13,998 nt of DNA from CAZHTS01 sp964535315 (GCA_964535315.1 CAZHTS010000110.1:1-13998); one strand, 5' to 3'. Shown: positions 5,185-13,520, numbered from the stretch's first letter. Made by a program: numbers and translations. Notes: generated from the sequence alone by a model not told the origin.

Positions 5185-5991
5185 GTGTCGGTCGAGGCAA
5201 TCTCCCAGGCGGTCGAGTATATCGAACGCCGCTTGTGTGAAGCGGTGACGGTGGCCGAGGTGGCCCGCCAGAGCGGGTTCTCGCTTTACCACTTCTGCCG
5301 TATGTTTAATCAGGTGGCGCATCTGCCGCCCTATGAATACTTATTACGCCGGCGGCTGGCCGAGGCCGGGCGCGAGTTGGCGCTCACCCCCCGCACCATT
5401 ACCGCCGTGGCCTTCGATTACCAGTTTAATAATGTAGAGACCTTTGGCCGGGCATTTAAGCGCGTTTTTGGCGTGCTGCCCAATCAATGGCGCCGCACCC
5501 CGCTCCTGGACGAACGTCACCTGATGCCGGCCTTCAGCCATGCCTACCTGCAGCACATCAACCGTCCGGGCGGCCTGTGCCCGGCGCTGGTCGAGCGGGC
5601 GGAGGTGCGCCTGAGCGGGCTGGCGACGCCGCTGGCGGACGAGCAGGCCGCCCTCGACCTGTGGGGCGCGCTGGCGGGACAGTTTCCGCCGCAGGGCTGG
5701 CCGTGTGGTGTGGTGCTCTACCCGTTTGCCGCCCGGCGCTTTTACCTGGCCGCCTGGCAAGGAGAGACGCCGGCCGGCGCCCCCTGGGTTGCTTACACCC
5801 TCCCGGCCGGGCGTTACGCCCGCTTTGTACATGCCGGCGCCCGCGCCGGCCTGGCGCTCACCCGCCAGTACATCTATCACACCTGGCTGCCGCGCAACGG
5901 GCGGCAGGCCGCCAGGCCATTCGAACTGGAAACCTACCCCGCCTGGCCGGACGTCGCCAGCCGGGTGGAAGTGCTCATTCCCATCCTTTGA
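5185..5991 (+). CDS. Rob-type AraC family regulator with C-terminal GyrI-like effector domain
   Basis: This 268-aa protein has an N-terminal double helix-turn-helix of the AraC type (residues 4-104). The first HTH is T-V-A-E-V-A-R-Q-S-G-F-S-L-Y-H-F-C-R-M-F and the second includes I-T-A-V-A-F-D-Y-Q-F-N-N, followed by F-G-R-A-F-K-R-V-F-G-V-L-P-N-Q-W-R-R (87-104). A GyrI-like ligand domain follows from about 115 to the end, with I-Y-H-T-W-L-P and a final V-E-V-L-I-P-I. This is the layout of E. coli Rob, a ligand-gated activator of stress and efflux genes. The start is GTG 5185, placed by homology, with GAGG at 5176-5179; the frame upstream is out of phase with the previous gene. It may regulate its own cluster and the divergent RDD operon. 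The ligand is unknown. Confidence 0.88.
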   Translation: MSVEAISQAVEYIERRLCEAVTVAEVARQSGFSLYHFCRMFNQVAHLPPYEYLLRRRLAEAGRELALTPRTITAVAFDYQFNNVETFGRAFKRVFGVLPNQWRRTPLLDERHLMPAFSHAYLQHINRPGGLCPALVERAEVRLSGLATPLADEQAALDLWGALAGQFPPQGWPCGVVLYPFAARRFYLAAWQGETPAGAPWVAYTLPAGRYARFVHAGARAGLALTRQYIYHTWLPRNGRQAARPFELETYPAWPDVASRVEVLIPIL

Positions 5992-6006
5992 TCCCGGAGG
6001 TTTGCA

Positions 6007-6306
6007 ATGAAATTATTGGCGCTGGAACGAGAACTGCCCGACGCCACCGCCGCACAGTTCCAACTGCATCTGAAAGACGAGGCGGCCCACGTGTGGGAGC
6101 TTTATCAGGCCGGTGTATTGCGCGAACTGTATTTCCGCCCCGACCAGCACACCGCCGTGTTGGTGCTGGAATGTGAGAGCGTGGCTGCCGCCGAACAACT
6201 GCTGGCCGGGTTTCCGCTGGTGCAGGCCGGCCTGATCTGCTTCGACGTCGTCCCGCTGGCGCCCTATACCGGGTTTGCCCGCCTGTTTGCGCCGGGGATC
6301 GCCTGA
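6007..6306 (+). CDS. Small dimeric alpha/beta-barrel protein (muconolactone isomerase/YciI-like)
   Basis: This 99-aa protein has the ferredoxin-like pattern of dimeric alpha-beta barrel proteins. A first strand (M-K-L-L-A-L-E-R) is followed by a helix with A-A-H-V-W-E-L-Y-Q-A-G-V-L-R-E-L-Y-F-R-P, a strand T-A-V-L-V-L-E-C, a helix A-A-E-Q-L-L-A-G-F-P-L-V, and a closing strand into P-L-A-P-Y-T-G-F-A-R-L-F. The closing pattern is typical of muconolactone isomerase-like small proteins. No catechol pathway gene is nearby, so isomerase activity is not implied. GGAGG (5996-6000) lies six bases before ATG 6007, which is 15 bases after the Rob-like stop. It probably shares their transcript and could be a reductase- or sensor-like partner, which is inference. 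Confidence 0.65.
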   Translation: MKLLALERELPDATAAQFQLHLKDEAAHVWELYQAGVLRELYFRPDQHTAVLVLECESVAAAEQLLAGFPLVQAGLICFDVVPLAPYTGFARLFAPGIA

Positions 6307-6330
6307 AACACAGGATGCCCCTGTCCAGGA

Positions 6331-6350
6331 GCCTGCAAAGATTTGCGGGC
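6331..6350 (+). other. Stem-loop after the Rob-like cluster, possible weak terminator
   Basis: GCCTGCAA (6331-6338) pairs with TTGCGGGC (6343-6350) around an AGAT loop, with one G-T pair. No T-run follows (CTCAAAAC), so it is at best a weak or factor-dependent terminator. The rest of the 131-base gap before secA holds an imperfect palindrome, CGTTC (6369-6373) / GAACG (6382-6386), and the secA promoter. Confidence 0.35.
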
Positions 6351-6407
6351 CTCAAAACCTTCTAATATCGTTCTTATATTGGAACGGCTATCGCCGCCCG
6401 GGTTCCA

Positions 6408-6416
6408 TGCTATAAT
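6408..6416 (+). promoter_or_regulatory. Extended -10 promoter of secA
   Basis: TGCTATAAT is a perfect extended -10, ending 21 bases before ATG 6438. AAAGGTGA at 6428-6435 is the ribosome site. The -35 position (around 6388-6393, CTATCG) has no consensus. Confidence 0.7.
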
Positions 6417-6437
6417 CACTCCCCAGAAAGGTGAACC

Positions 6438-9400
6438 ATGTTTCAAAAACTGACCCGTCTTCTGGTGGGTGATCCCCACAAACGCGAAATCCAAAAACTC
6501 CTGCCGCTGGTTGAGCAGATTAATCAACTTGAAAAAACCTACGAGGGCCTCAGCGACGATGCCTTACGCGCTCGCACGGCAGAGTTCCGCCGGCAACTGC
6601 AAGACGGTAAGACGCTGGACGACCTGCTGCCCGAGGCCTTTGCCGCCGTGCGTGAGGCCAGCAAGCGTACCATCGGGCTGCGCCATTACGACGTCCAGCT
6701 CATCGGCGGCATGGCTCTCCACCAGTGCAAGATCGCCGAGATGCGCACCGGTGAAGGGAAAACCCTGGTCGCCACGCTGCCGCTCTACCTCAACGCCCTG
6801 GCCGGCCGCGGCGCACACCTGGTGACGGTCAACGATTACCTCGCCCGGCGTGATGCGCGCTGGATGGCGCCCATCTACAACGCCCTGGGCATGAGCGTGG
6901 GCGTGCTGCAAATGGCCAGCCGCACCGAAAATGGGCGCAAGGCCTTTCTGGTCGATCTGGAGAAGAAATCTTCCATCGAGGATCAAAACCAGCTTGTGCT
7001 GGTGCCGCGCGCCGAGGCATATCGCGCCGACATCACCTACGGCACCAACAGCGAATTCGGTTTCGATTATTTGCGCGACAACCTGACCATGCGTCTCGAA
7101 GAACGCTCGCAGCGCGGTCATTACTATGCCATCGTCGACGAGGTCGACAATATCCTCATCGACGAGGCGCGCACGCCGCTGATCATCTCCGGCCCGGCCG
7201 GCGAAGACCTGGAGTGGTACCCGCGCATGGCGCAGATCGTGCGCCAGTTGCAGGAAGAGGACTACGAGATCAGCGAACGCGACCACAGCGTCAGCCTGAC
7301 CGAAACCGGGCTGGGGCGGGTGGAAGAATTGCTCGAAATGTCGTTGGGCGACCCCGACCAGCCCGAAGAGTTGACGCCCGAGCAGGCGCGGGTGATGGGC
7401 TATCTGGAACAGGCGCTGCGCGCCCAGTTCCTCTTTAAGCGCAACAAGGATTACCTGGTTCAGACCGGCAAGGTGGTCATCGTCGACGAGTTCACCGGGC
7501 GGTTGATGCCCGGGCGGCGCTGGTCGGACGGGCTGCACCAGGCGGTGGAGGCCAAAGAAGGCGTGCGGGTGGAACCCGAAAACGTCACCTACGCCACCAT
7601 CACCCTGCAAAACTACTTCCGCATGTACGAGAAACTCTCCGGCATGACCGGTACGGCGCTGACCGAGGCGGAAGAATTTTACAAGATCTACAAGCTGGAC
7701 GTACTGCCCATCACCACCAACCTGGAATACCGCGCCATGGGCGAGAAGGCCTCGCTGGTGGAAGTGAAATCGCAGGACGTCCAGGGGTACGCTGTGTCGT
7801 ACTACGCCCTGCAGGGCGACGCCGAACGCAAGCCGGTTTACTGGCGCCGCCAGGACTTCCCCGACGTCGTCTACCAGAGCGAAGAAGCCAAACTGCGCGC
7901 CATCACCCGCGAGATCGTCGCATTGCACGTCAAGGGCCGCCCGCTGTTGGTTGGCACCACCTCGGTCGAGCACTCCGAGCGTCTCGCCGACCGGCTGCAG
8001 GCCGAGCCGCTGCGCCGCCTGATGCAAACCTTGCTGTTGCGCCAGGCGTGGCTGCGCAAGAACAACCGCAACGACGACGAGCGCGCCATCCCCGAATTAC
8101 AGTTCCTCAACAAACCGATCACCGATCTGGATGTAGCCGAAATGCGCCCGCTGGCGCGCACGCTGGAACTATCGATGAACCCCGAAGACGACGCCAACCT
8201 GCCGGTGCTGTTAGAGATGTTGGCGTTGGGCCAGGAGGATGCATCGCGCCTGGTGCGCGTCCTCCAGGGCGGCGTGCCCATCCGGGTATTGAATGCCCGC
8301 AAACATGACGAAGAGTCGCAGATCATCGCCGGCGCCGGCGCATTTGGAGCGGTGACCATCGCCACCAACATGGCCGGGCGCGGCGTCGACATCAAGCTCG
8401 GCGGTGAACTGCCCGAAACCGTGCTGGCCGACACCAGCCGCGTGCTCGAGCGCTGCGGCCAGGACCCGTACAGCATGAATTACGAACAGCGTTACGAGGC
8501 CCTGCGCCAGATTGCGCCCGAAGAATATAGCATTTACGAAGAAGCGGTCAACGCCTTCATCACCTACATGGAAAACATGCACAAGGTGCGCCAGTTGGGC
8601 GGCTTACACGTCGTCGGTTCCGAGCGCCACGAGGCCCGCCGCATCGACAACCAGCTGCGCGGCCGCGCCGCCCGCCAGGGCGACCCCGGTTCTTCACGCT
8701 TTTATCTTTCCTTGCAGGATGAATTGATGCGCATGTTTGGCGGCGCCCAGGTCGAGGGGCTGCTCAAGCGGGTAAACATCGATGAGAGCCTGCCGATCGA
8801 AAGCGGCATGGTTGGGCGGCTGGTGGAACAATCGCAGGGGCGTGTGGAAGGCGCCAATTTTGACGTCCGCAAGCACCTGCTCGAATACGACGACGTGCTC
8901 AACAGCCAGCGCAAACGCATCTACTCGCAGCGCGACCGCGTCTTCACCAAACAGGATCTGAGTGAAGACGTCCTGGAAATGCTGCACGCCGAACTGGTCG
9001 GGCGTATCCCCAAGGCGTTGCAAGACGAAGAAGGGCCGTGGAAGCTGATGGCTTACCTCGACCAGGTGCAGCCGCCCATTCTCGGAGTGGACACCTATTA
9101 CCCCTCGTTTACCTACCGCCTGCTGTTTGATGAGATCCGGCGCAGCATCCCCCCGACCGACAATCACACCTCGGGATTGCGAGCTGCACTGCTGAGTGTG
9201 GCCGGGCGGGCGCTCAAAGCCGAACAGACGCATATTCTGCGCGCCACGCGCGAGGCCTTGGATCGTTTCGGCGAAACGCTCGATGAGCAGCGCCAGGAAC
9301 GCCTGGAGGCGCTGGACAATTTCCTGGATGGCATCAAGGACCAGGTGGAAGAGAGCGGCCCGCGCCGCCCGTCCGAACTGGTGGAGGAACTGGCGGGGCT

Positions 9401-10469
9401 GGTGCGCATCCCGCAGCTGCGCCTTTCGCCGGATATGCAGCGCCAGCTGGTCGAAGCCACCCCGGCGGTGCGTAACACCCTGCGCCAGGCGGTGAGCGAT
9501 TACCTGCTGGTGGTCGCCACCCATCGTATGATCGGCTGGTTGGAGCGACGCCTGGACGAAGAGATGGGCGTACGCGCCAGCCAGTTCCAGGGCATGAGTT
9601 GGGGCGAGATCAGCACCCAGCTGCTCCACCGGCTGGAAGCCATGCTCGACCAGCGCATGGAGAAACTGGTCGGCAGCGGCGGACAGATTCTGCGCGATCT
9701 GGACCCGGTGCTCGACCGTCTGGAAGACCCGCTGGACGAGGATGAGTGGATCCGCCTGCTGGAAATCACCCGCTACGGCACGCGCCTGGCGTTCGACCGC
9801 CGTTCGCACCGCCAGGTACAGCAGCGTGTGGTGCGCATGAATTACACCTACCTGGTGGCGCAGCTTCTGGAAGGGATGTCGGATCAGGCAATCACCGGCC
9901 AGGTGCTCACCCACCTGGAAGGCGCCGTCGAGGCGCTGCAACTGGTGATCGGGCAGAGCGAGTGCAGCCGCCAGCTGCAACCGGGTGACTCGATCGACCA
10001 TCTGGATGATTTTCTCAAAGGATATTTACGCCAGGAACTCGAGCCGCAGAGCTTTAACGCCCTGGTCGAGCGCCCCTTCGATCAGTTGGGCGACGAAGAT
10101 CAGGAAACGATCTTCAGTCTGGTGGGCAAACGCATCCTCAACGAGATTTACCGCCACATCCTGTTGAGCGTCATTTCCGATTCGTGGGTCGATTATCTGA
10201 CCCAGGTGGAAGCGCTGCGGGTCTCGATTGGTCTCGAAGCCTACGCCCAGCGTGACCCGTTGGTACAGTACAAGGGCCGCGCCAGCGAGATGTTCCAGGA
10301 ATTGCTTTCCGAGATTCGCGCCGGTGTGATCGGACGGATGTATACCTACCGGCCGCGCCTGGCGGTACCGGCAGACGCCACGACTGCCGCCGCCCAGCCG
10401 GCTCAGGAGACGATCGTTGAGGTGAAACCTGCCGGCGAGGAAAAGAAGCGCAAGCGTCATCGCCGCTGA
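6438..10469 (+). CDS. secA: Preprotein translocase ATPase SecA, oversized (1343 aa)
   Basis: SecA drives secretory proteins through SecYEG with ATP. All motor motifs are present: M-R-T-G-E-G-K-T (102-109), D-E-V-D (234-237) with I-L-I-D-E-A-R-T-P-L-I-I-S-G, D-E-F-T-G-R-L-M-P-G-R-R (around 348-359), G-M-T-G-T-A (402-407), T-N-M-A-G-R-G-V-D-I-K-L-G-G and R-R-I-D-N-Q-L-R-G-R-A-A-R-Q-G-D-P-G-S-S-R-F-Y. Usual length is 830-900 aa. The excess lies in insertions of about 30 residues at 158-188, about 85 at 525-612 and a modest one at 655-720. About 290 more lie in the helical wing/scaffold region between roughly 850 and 1235, mostly charged and helical. The late helical scaffold returns (A-Y-A-Q-R-D-P-L-V-Q-Y-K near 1267-1278). 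The C-terminal zinc motif is missing and the tail ends in Lys/Arg. The frame is open throughout, so this is no fusion artefact. Confidence 0.97.
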   Translation: MFQKLTRLLVGDPHKREIQKLLPLVEQINQLEKTYEGLSDDALRARTAEFRRQLQDGKTLDDLLPEAFAAVREASKRTIGLRHYDVQLIGGMALHQCKIAEMRTGEGKTLVATLPLYLNALAGRGAHLVTVNDYLARRDARWMAPIYNALGMSVGVLQMASRTENGRKAFLVDLEKKSSIEDQNQLVLVPRAEAYRADITYGTNSEFGFDYLRDNLTMRLEERSQRGHYYAIVDEVDNILIDEARTPLIISGPAGEDLEWYPRMAQIVRQLQEEDYEISERDHSVSLTETGLGRVEELLEMSLGDPDQPEELTPEQARVMGYLEQALRAQFLFKRNKDYLVQTGKVVIVDEFTGRLMPGRRWSDGLHQAVEAKEGVRVEPENVTYATITLQNYFRMYEKLSGMTGTALTEAEEFYKIYKLDVLPITTNLEYRAMGEKASLVEVKSQDVQGYAVSYYALQGDAERKPVYWRRQDFPDVVYQSEEAKLRAITREIVALHVKGRPLLVGTTSVEHSERLADRLQAEPLRRLMQTLLLRQAWLRKNNRNDDERAIPELQFLNKPITDLDVAEMRPLARTLELSMNPEDDANLPVLLEMLALGQEDASRLVRVLQGGVPIRVLNARKHDEESQIIAGAGAFGAVTIATNMAGRGVDIKLGGELPETVLADTSRVLERCGQDPYSMNYEQRYEALRQIAPEEYSIYEEAVNAFITYMENMHKVRQLGGLHVVGSERHEARRIDNQLRGRAARQGDPGSSRFYLSLQDELMRMFGGAQVEGLLKRVNIDESLPIESGMVGRLVEQSQGRVEGANFDVRKHLLEYDDVLNSQRKRIYSQRDRVFTKQDLSEDVLEMLHAELVGRIPKALQDEEGPWKLMAYLDQVQPPILGVDTYYPSFTYRLLFDEIRRSIPPTDNHTSGLRAALLSVAGRALKAEQTHILRATREALDRFGETLDEQRQERLEALDNFLDGIKDQVEESGPRRPSELVEELAGLVRIPQLRLSPDMQRQLVEATPAVRNTLRQAVSDYLLVVATHRMIGWLERRLDEEMGVRASQFQGMSWGEISTQLLHRLEAMLDQRMEKLVGSGGQILRDLDPVLDRLEDPLDEDEWIRLLEITRYGTRLAFDRRSHRQVQQRVVRMNYTYLVAQLLEGMSDQAITGQVLTHLEGAVEALQLVIGQSECSRQLQPGDSIDHLDDFLKGYLRQELEPQSFNALVERPFDQLGDEDQETIFSLVGKRILNEIYRHILLSVISDSWVDYLTQVEALRVSIGLEAYAQRDPLVQYKGRASEMFQELLSEIRAGVIGRMYTYRPRLAVPADATTAAAQPAQETIVEVKPAGEEKKRKRHRR

Positions 10470-10496
10470 TTGCAGGTTGAGTTTGCGAAAATGTTG

Positions 10497-10532
10497 GACA
10501 ACTACCCTTGACAAAACTCGGGTAGGGTTGTC
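10497..10532. promoter_or_regulatory. Inverted repeat overlapping the rpsA -35 box (candidate operator or attenuator)
   Basis: GACAA-CTACCC (10497-10507) pairs with GGGTAG-gg-TTGTC (10520-10532): 11 bp with a two-base bulge and a 12-base loop. Inside it is a second, exclusive pairing, TTGACAA (10508-10514) with TTGTCAA (10528-10534). The right arm contains the rpsA -35 (TTGTCA). No T-run follows, so a secA terminator is unlikely. Confidence 0.5.
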
Positions 10533-10556
10533 AAGATTCTGATTCACCTTTATAAT
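10528..10556 (+). promoter_or_regulatory. rpsA promoter (TTGTCA - 17 bp - TATAAT)
   Basis: The -35 TTGTCA (10528-10533) is one base off consensus, spacing is exactly 17 bases and the -10 TATAAT (10551-10556) is perfect. It is the only promoter in the window with both boxes clear, fitting a highly expressed ribosomal gene. The leader would be about 28 bases. Confidence 0.82.
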
Positions 10557-10590
10557 CAGTTCTATCCTTTTCATTGGAGTACAGAATCGT

Positions 10591-11814
10591 ATGGATCAAA
10601 ACGACGCCCAACTCGAGCAGGGGGCCATGCCCGAGAACAATCAGGTTGAAAACCACGACATGGCCTCTCTTCTGGCCGAAGAAGGTCCGGGTATTGATTT
10701 CCCCCAGCAGGGTGAAATCCGTAACGGCATGGTTGCCAGTATTAGCCCGAACCAGATTCTGGTCAGCGTGGGAACCAAGTCGGAAGGTGTAATCAGCGGT
10801 AAGGAATTGGAACAAATTCCTCCGGCTGAATTGGCTGCCTTGGCCGTGGGTCAGGAAATTCCGGTGTATGTGCTCAACCCGGAAGACCAGAACGGTAACC
10901 TGGTTTTGTCCTACGTGCGGGCGCGTGAAGAAGTAAGCTGGCAGCAGGCCGAAACCATGATCGGTTCCAAGGAAGCCTATCATAGCACGATCATTGGCTA
11001 CAACAAAGGCGGCCTGATCGTCCCGTTGGGTGGGCTGCGCGGTTTTGTGCCCGCCTCTCAAATCAGCCTGTCGCGACGCGCCGGTATGAGTGGCGAAACC
11101 CCCGATCAGCGCTGGAGCAAGATGATCGGTCAGGAAATCGACGTGGTCGTGATCGAAGTCGATCGCGAACGCCGCCGCCTGATCCTTTCGGAACGCGCTG
11201 CCAGCACCGAGACGCGCGAATCGCTCAAGGAACGCGTCATTGATGAGCTGCAGGAAGGCGAAATTCGCACCGGGCGTGTCACCAGCCTGGCCGATTTCGG
11301 CGCCTTCGTCAACATCAGCGGCGCTGACGGTCTGGTGCACCTCTCCGAAATTTCCTGGGACCGCATCCAGCATCCCAGCGAGGTGCTCAAGGTCGGGCAG
11401 GAAGTCAAGGTCAAGATCATCAGCATCGATCGCGACAAGAAGCGCATCGGTCTGTCGATCCGCCAGCTGTTGGAAGACCCCTGGGCGCGCCAGGCCAGCC
11501 AGTACCAGGTCGGCCAGCTCGTGCAGGGCACCATCACCCGCCTGACCAAGTTCGGCGCTTTCGCTCGCCTGGAAGGCGACCTGGAAGGCCTGATCCACAT
11601 TTCCGAGATCAGCGAAAAGCGCATCGAGCACCCCAAAGAGGTGCTGCGCGAAGGTGATGTGGTCACGCTGCGTGTGATCAAGATCGACCCCGAGAACCAC
11701 CGCGTGGGCCTCAGCCTGCGCCGGGTCGAGTCGATGGCCTACGCCGACATGGACTGGCAATCGTTGGAAGGTGGTCTGGTGGAAGGCTCCGACGAAAACC
11801 AGCCGGCCGCCTGA
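10591..11814 (+). CDS. rpsA: Ribosomal protein S1, four S1-domain form
   Basis: This 407-aa protein has four S1 RNA-binding domains at about 41-112, 129-204, 222-290 and 306-376, each ending in the L-S-x-R type motif. Domains 3 and 4 are most typical: F-G-A-F-V-N-I-S-G-A-D-G-L-V-H-L-S-E-I-S and F-G-A-F-A-R-L-E-G-D-L-E-G-L-I-H-I-S-E-I-S. Domains 1 and 2 are the more divergent ribosome-binding pair. E. coli S1 has six domains; four is common in other phyla. S1 binds mRNA to the 30S subunit. Residues 1-40 and the tail are acidic, rich in Asn/Gln and probably disordered. GGAG (10576-10579) is 11 bases before ATG 10591, a long spacing, as often tolerated for S1. Its own promoter precedes it and a strong terminator follows. 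Confidence 0.95.
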   Translation: MDQNDAQLEQGAMPENNQVENHDMASLLAEEGPGIDFPQQGEIRNGMVASISPNQILVSVGTKSEGVISGKELEQIPPAELAALAVGQEIPVYVLNPEDQNGNLVLSYVRAREEVSWQQAETMIGSKEAYHSTIIGYNKGGLIVPLGGLRGFVPASQISLSRRAGMSGETPDQRWSKMIGQEIDVVVIEVDRERRRLILSERAASTETRESLKERVIDELQEGEIRTGRVTSLADFGAFVNISGADGLVHLSEISWDRIQHPSEVLKVGQEVKVKIISIDRDKKRIGLSIRQLLEDPWARQASQYQVGQLVQGTITRLTKFGAFARLEGDLEGLIHISEISEKRIEHPKEVLREGDVVTLRVIKIDPENHRVGLSLRRVESMAYADMDWQSLEGGLVEGSDENQPAA

Positions 11815-11829
11815 TAACATTCAAGATCG

Positions 11830-11860
11830 AAAAGAGCGCACCGGTGGGTGCGCTCTTTTT
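11830..11860 (+). terminator. Intrinsic terminator of rpsA
   Basis: AAAAGAGCGCACC (11830-11842) pairs perfectly over 13 bp with GGTGCGCTCTTTT (11847-11859) around a GGTG loop, followed by a further T. It starts 15 bases after the rpsA stop and ends 13 bases before the ATG of the dipeptidase gene. Confidence 0.9.
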
Positions 11861-11873
11861 ACAAGGAGCGCCA

Positions 11874-12974
11874 ATGCCTTTCATTATCGATGCCCACGAA
11901 GATCTGGCCTACAATCACTTCGTCCACCGGCGCGATATCCTGCGTTCGGCGGCCGAGATGCGCCAGTTGGAAGCCGGCACCCCCGTGCCTGACCGTACCG
12001 GACAGACCCTGCTGGGTTGGCCCGATTATCAGCGCGGACAGGTGGCGATGGTGTTCAGCACGTTGTTCGTCGCCCCGCGCCGCTACGCCGGCGCATGGGA
12101 GAGCGAGTTCGCTTTTGCCACGCAGGCCGAGTCGTACCGGCAGATGCGCAATCAGTTGGATTATTATCTGCGCCTGTGTGAGGAACACCCCGATAAGTTC
12201 CGCCTGGTGACCGGCCAGAAATCGCTGGCCGCTGTGTTACAGCCCTGGGAACAGACGCCCGCCAGCTACCCGCAAACCACCCACCCGGTCGGGATGTTGG
12301 TGCTGATGGAAGGCGCCGAGGGCGTGCGCGACGCCGGCGAGTTGGAAGAATGGTGGCAGGCCGGGGTGCGTATCATCGGCCCGGTGTGGGCCGGCACGCG
12401 CCTGTGCGGCGGCACGATTGAACCCGGGGCGTTTAGCGCCGAAGGGCTCGAAATGCTCTCGGCCATGGCCGGGCTGGGTTTCATCCTGGATATCAGCCAC
12501 ATGTCCGACGAGTCGGCTCTGACCGCCCTGGATCGTTACGAAGGGCCGATCATCGCCAGCCACGCCAACGCCCGCGCCCTGCACAAAGATACGCAGAACC
12601 AGCGTCACCTGACGGATGTCGCCATGCGCCGCCTGTTTGAACGCGGCGGGGTGATGGGGGTGATCCCCTATAACCGCTTCATCAATTTGCAGTGGACGCT
12701 GGAGGACGGCCGGCACACGCTGACCCTCGATCACCTGATCGCCCACATCGATCATGCCTGCCAGATCGCCGGGGACGCCCGGCACGTGGCCCTGGGCACC
12801 GACTTTGACGGCGGTTACGGCTGGCCGGCGGTCCCCGAAGAATTGGATACCATCGCCGACATGCAAAAGCTGGCGCCGCGTCTGCTGGCGCGTGGCTATC
12901 AGCCGGAGGATGTCGCCGCCATCCTGGGTGGTAACTGGCGCCGGGTGTTGGAGCAACATTTGCCCATCCAATGA
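11874..12974 (+). CDS. Membrane dipeptidase (peptidase M19, renal dipeptidase family)
   Basis: This 366-aa protein matches the M19 TIM-barrel zinc dipeptidases. All metal ligands expected for the family are visible: D-A-H-E-D (H8, D10), M-E-G-A-E-G (E146), D-I-S-H-M-S-D (H209), A-S-H-A-N-A-R (H230) and G-T-D-F-D-G (D310). Members cleave dipeptides, often with a D-residue at the C-terminal position, and some act on unrelated amides. No signal peptide or membrane segment is seen, so it is cytosolic despite the family name. AAGGAG is eight bases before ATG 11874. There is no room for a promoter between the rpsA terminator and the start codon. The stop overlaps the next gene's ATG. Confidence 0.93.
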   Translation: MPFIIDAHEDLAYNHFVHRRDILRSAAEMRQLEAGTPVPDRTGQTLLGWPDYQRGQVAMVFSTLFVAPRRYAGAWESEFAFATQAESYRQMRNQLDYYLRLCEEHPDKFRLVTGQKSLAAVLQPWEQTPASYPQTTHPVGMLVLMEGAEGVRDAGELEEWWQAGVRIIGPVWAGTRLCGGTIEPGAFSAEGLEMLSAMAGLGFILDISHMSDESALTALDRYEGPIIASHANARALHKDTQNQRHLTDVAMRRLFERGGVMGVIPYNRFINLQWTLEDGRHTLTLDHLIAHIDHACQIAGDARHVALGTDFDGGYGWPAVPEELDTIADMQKLAPRLLARGYQPEDVAAILGGNWRRVLEQHLPIQ

Positions 12975-13486
12975 GCGACCCCGTTCAAAGCACCGCTCCC
13001 GTTCGTCCCAGTGCCGCCGACCTGGCGCCCAGTCTGCCGTACGGCTATTCGCGCCGGCGGGTGCGCTGGGGGTTGGCCATCACTTTGATCGGCTTTGTAT
13101 TGCTGTTGATCGGTATTCGTCCGAGCCTGTTTGGTCTGGATCGCAGCCCGATCATCGGCGTGGTTCAAATTTCTGTGTTTTTGCTGGGGCTGGGATTGAT
13201 GTGTATCGGCGGCTACATCTGTATGATGGCGCTGTGGAAGGGCCAGCCGATCAGCATCACCGCCGATATCGGCCTGCGTTTAATTTGCACCGGCTACGTG
13301 ATCGCCGTGTTTGCCGGCATGGCCGATATCTTTGGCTTCGGCAGCCATCCGTTCCCACAGACCCCCTACTTTGGACCCTTGCAGGCCCTGGGTGTAGAAA
13401 TTGGCCAGGGCCTGATCGCCGTCGGTTTTCTGATGCTGCTGCCGTATAACAAGCTCTTTCAGCCGACGCCGCACCGCCGGCGCTGA
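12971..13486 (+). CDS. Four-helix membrane protein of unknown function
   Basis: This 171-aa protein has a 30-residue polar N-terminus ending in basic residues (R-R-R-V-R) and four hydrophobic segments at about 33-49, 61-89, 100-123 and 134-159. It ends in a short basic tail (P-H-R-R-R). No family motif is recognised. Its ATG overlaps the TGA of the dipeptidase gene (ATGA), so the two are co-transcribed and probably translationally coupled, suggesting a related role such as envelope or peptide metabolism; that is inference. A hairpin terminator follows 34 bases after the stop. The positive-inside pattern suggests that both ends lie in the cytoplasm. Confidence 0.85.
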   Translation: MSDPVQSTAPVRPSAADLAPSLPYGYSRRRVRWGLAITLIGFVLLLIGIRPSLFGLDRSPIIGVVQISVFLLGLGLMCIGGYICMMALWKGQPISITADIGLRLICTGYVIAVFAGMADIFGFGSHPFPQTPYFGPLQALGVEIGQGLIAVGFLMLLPYNKLFQPTPHRRR

Positions 13487-13520
13487 TTCCTTTGCGACGC
13501 GGTATTTTCCAATAATGCCG

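Noticed and set aside
6564..8027. Long minus-strand frames opposite secA and rpsA (also 8694-10001 and 10531-11820)
   Set aside because: They are His/Val/Asp-rich mirror translations typical of GC-rich DNA opposite real genes. The plus strand encodes clearly conserved proteins.
10508..10513. Perfect TTGACA as the rpsA -35
   Set aside because: At 17 bases downstream it meets TCAAGA, not a -10. The TTGTCA at 10528 is correctly spaced to TATAAT.
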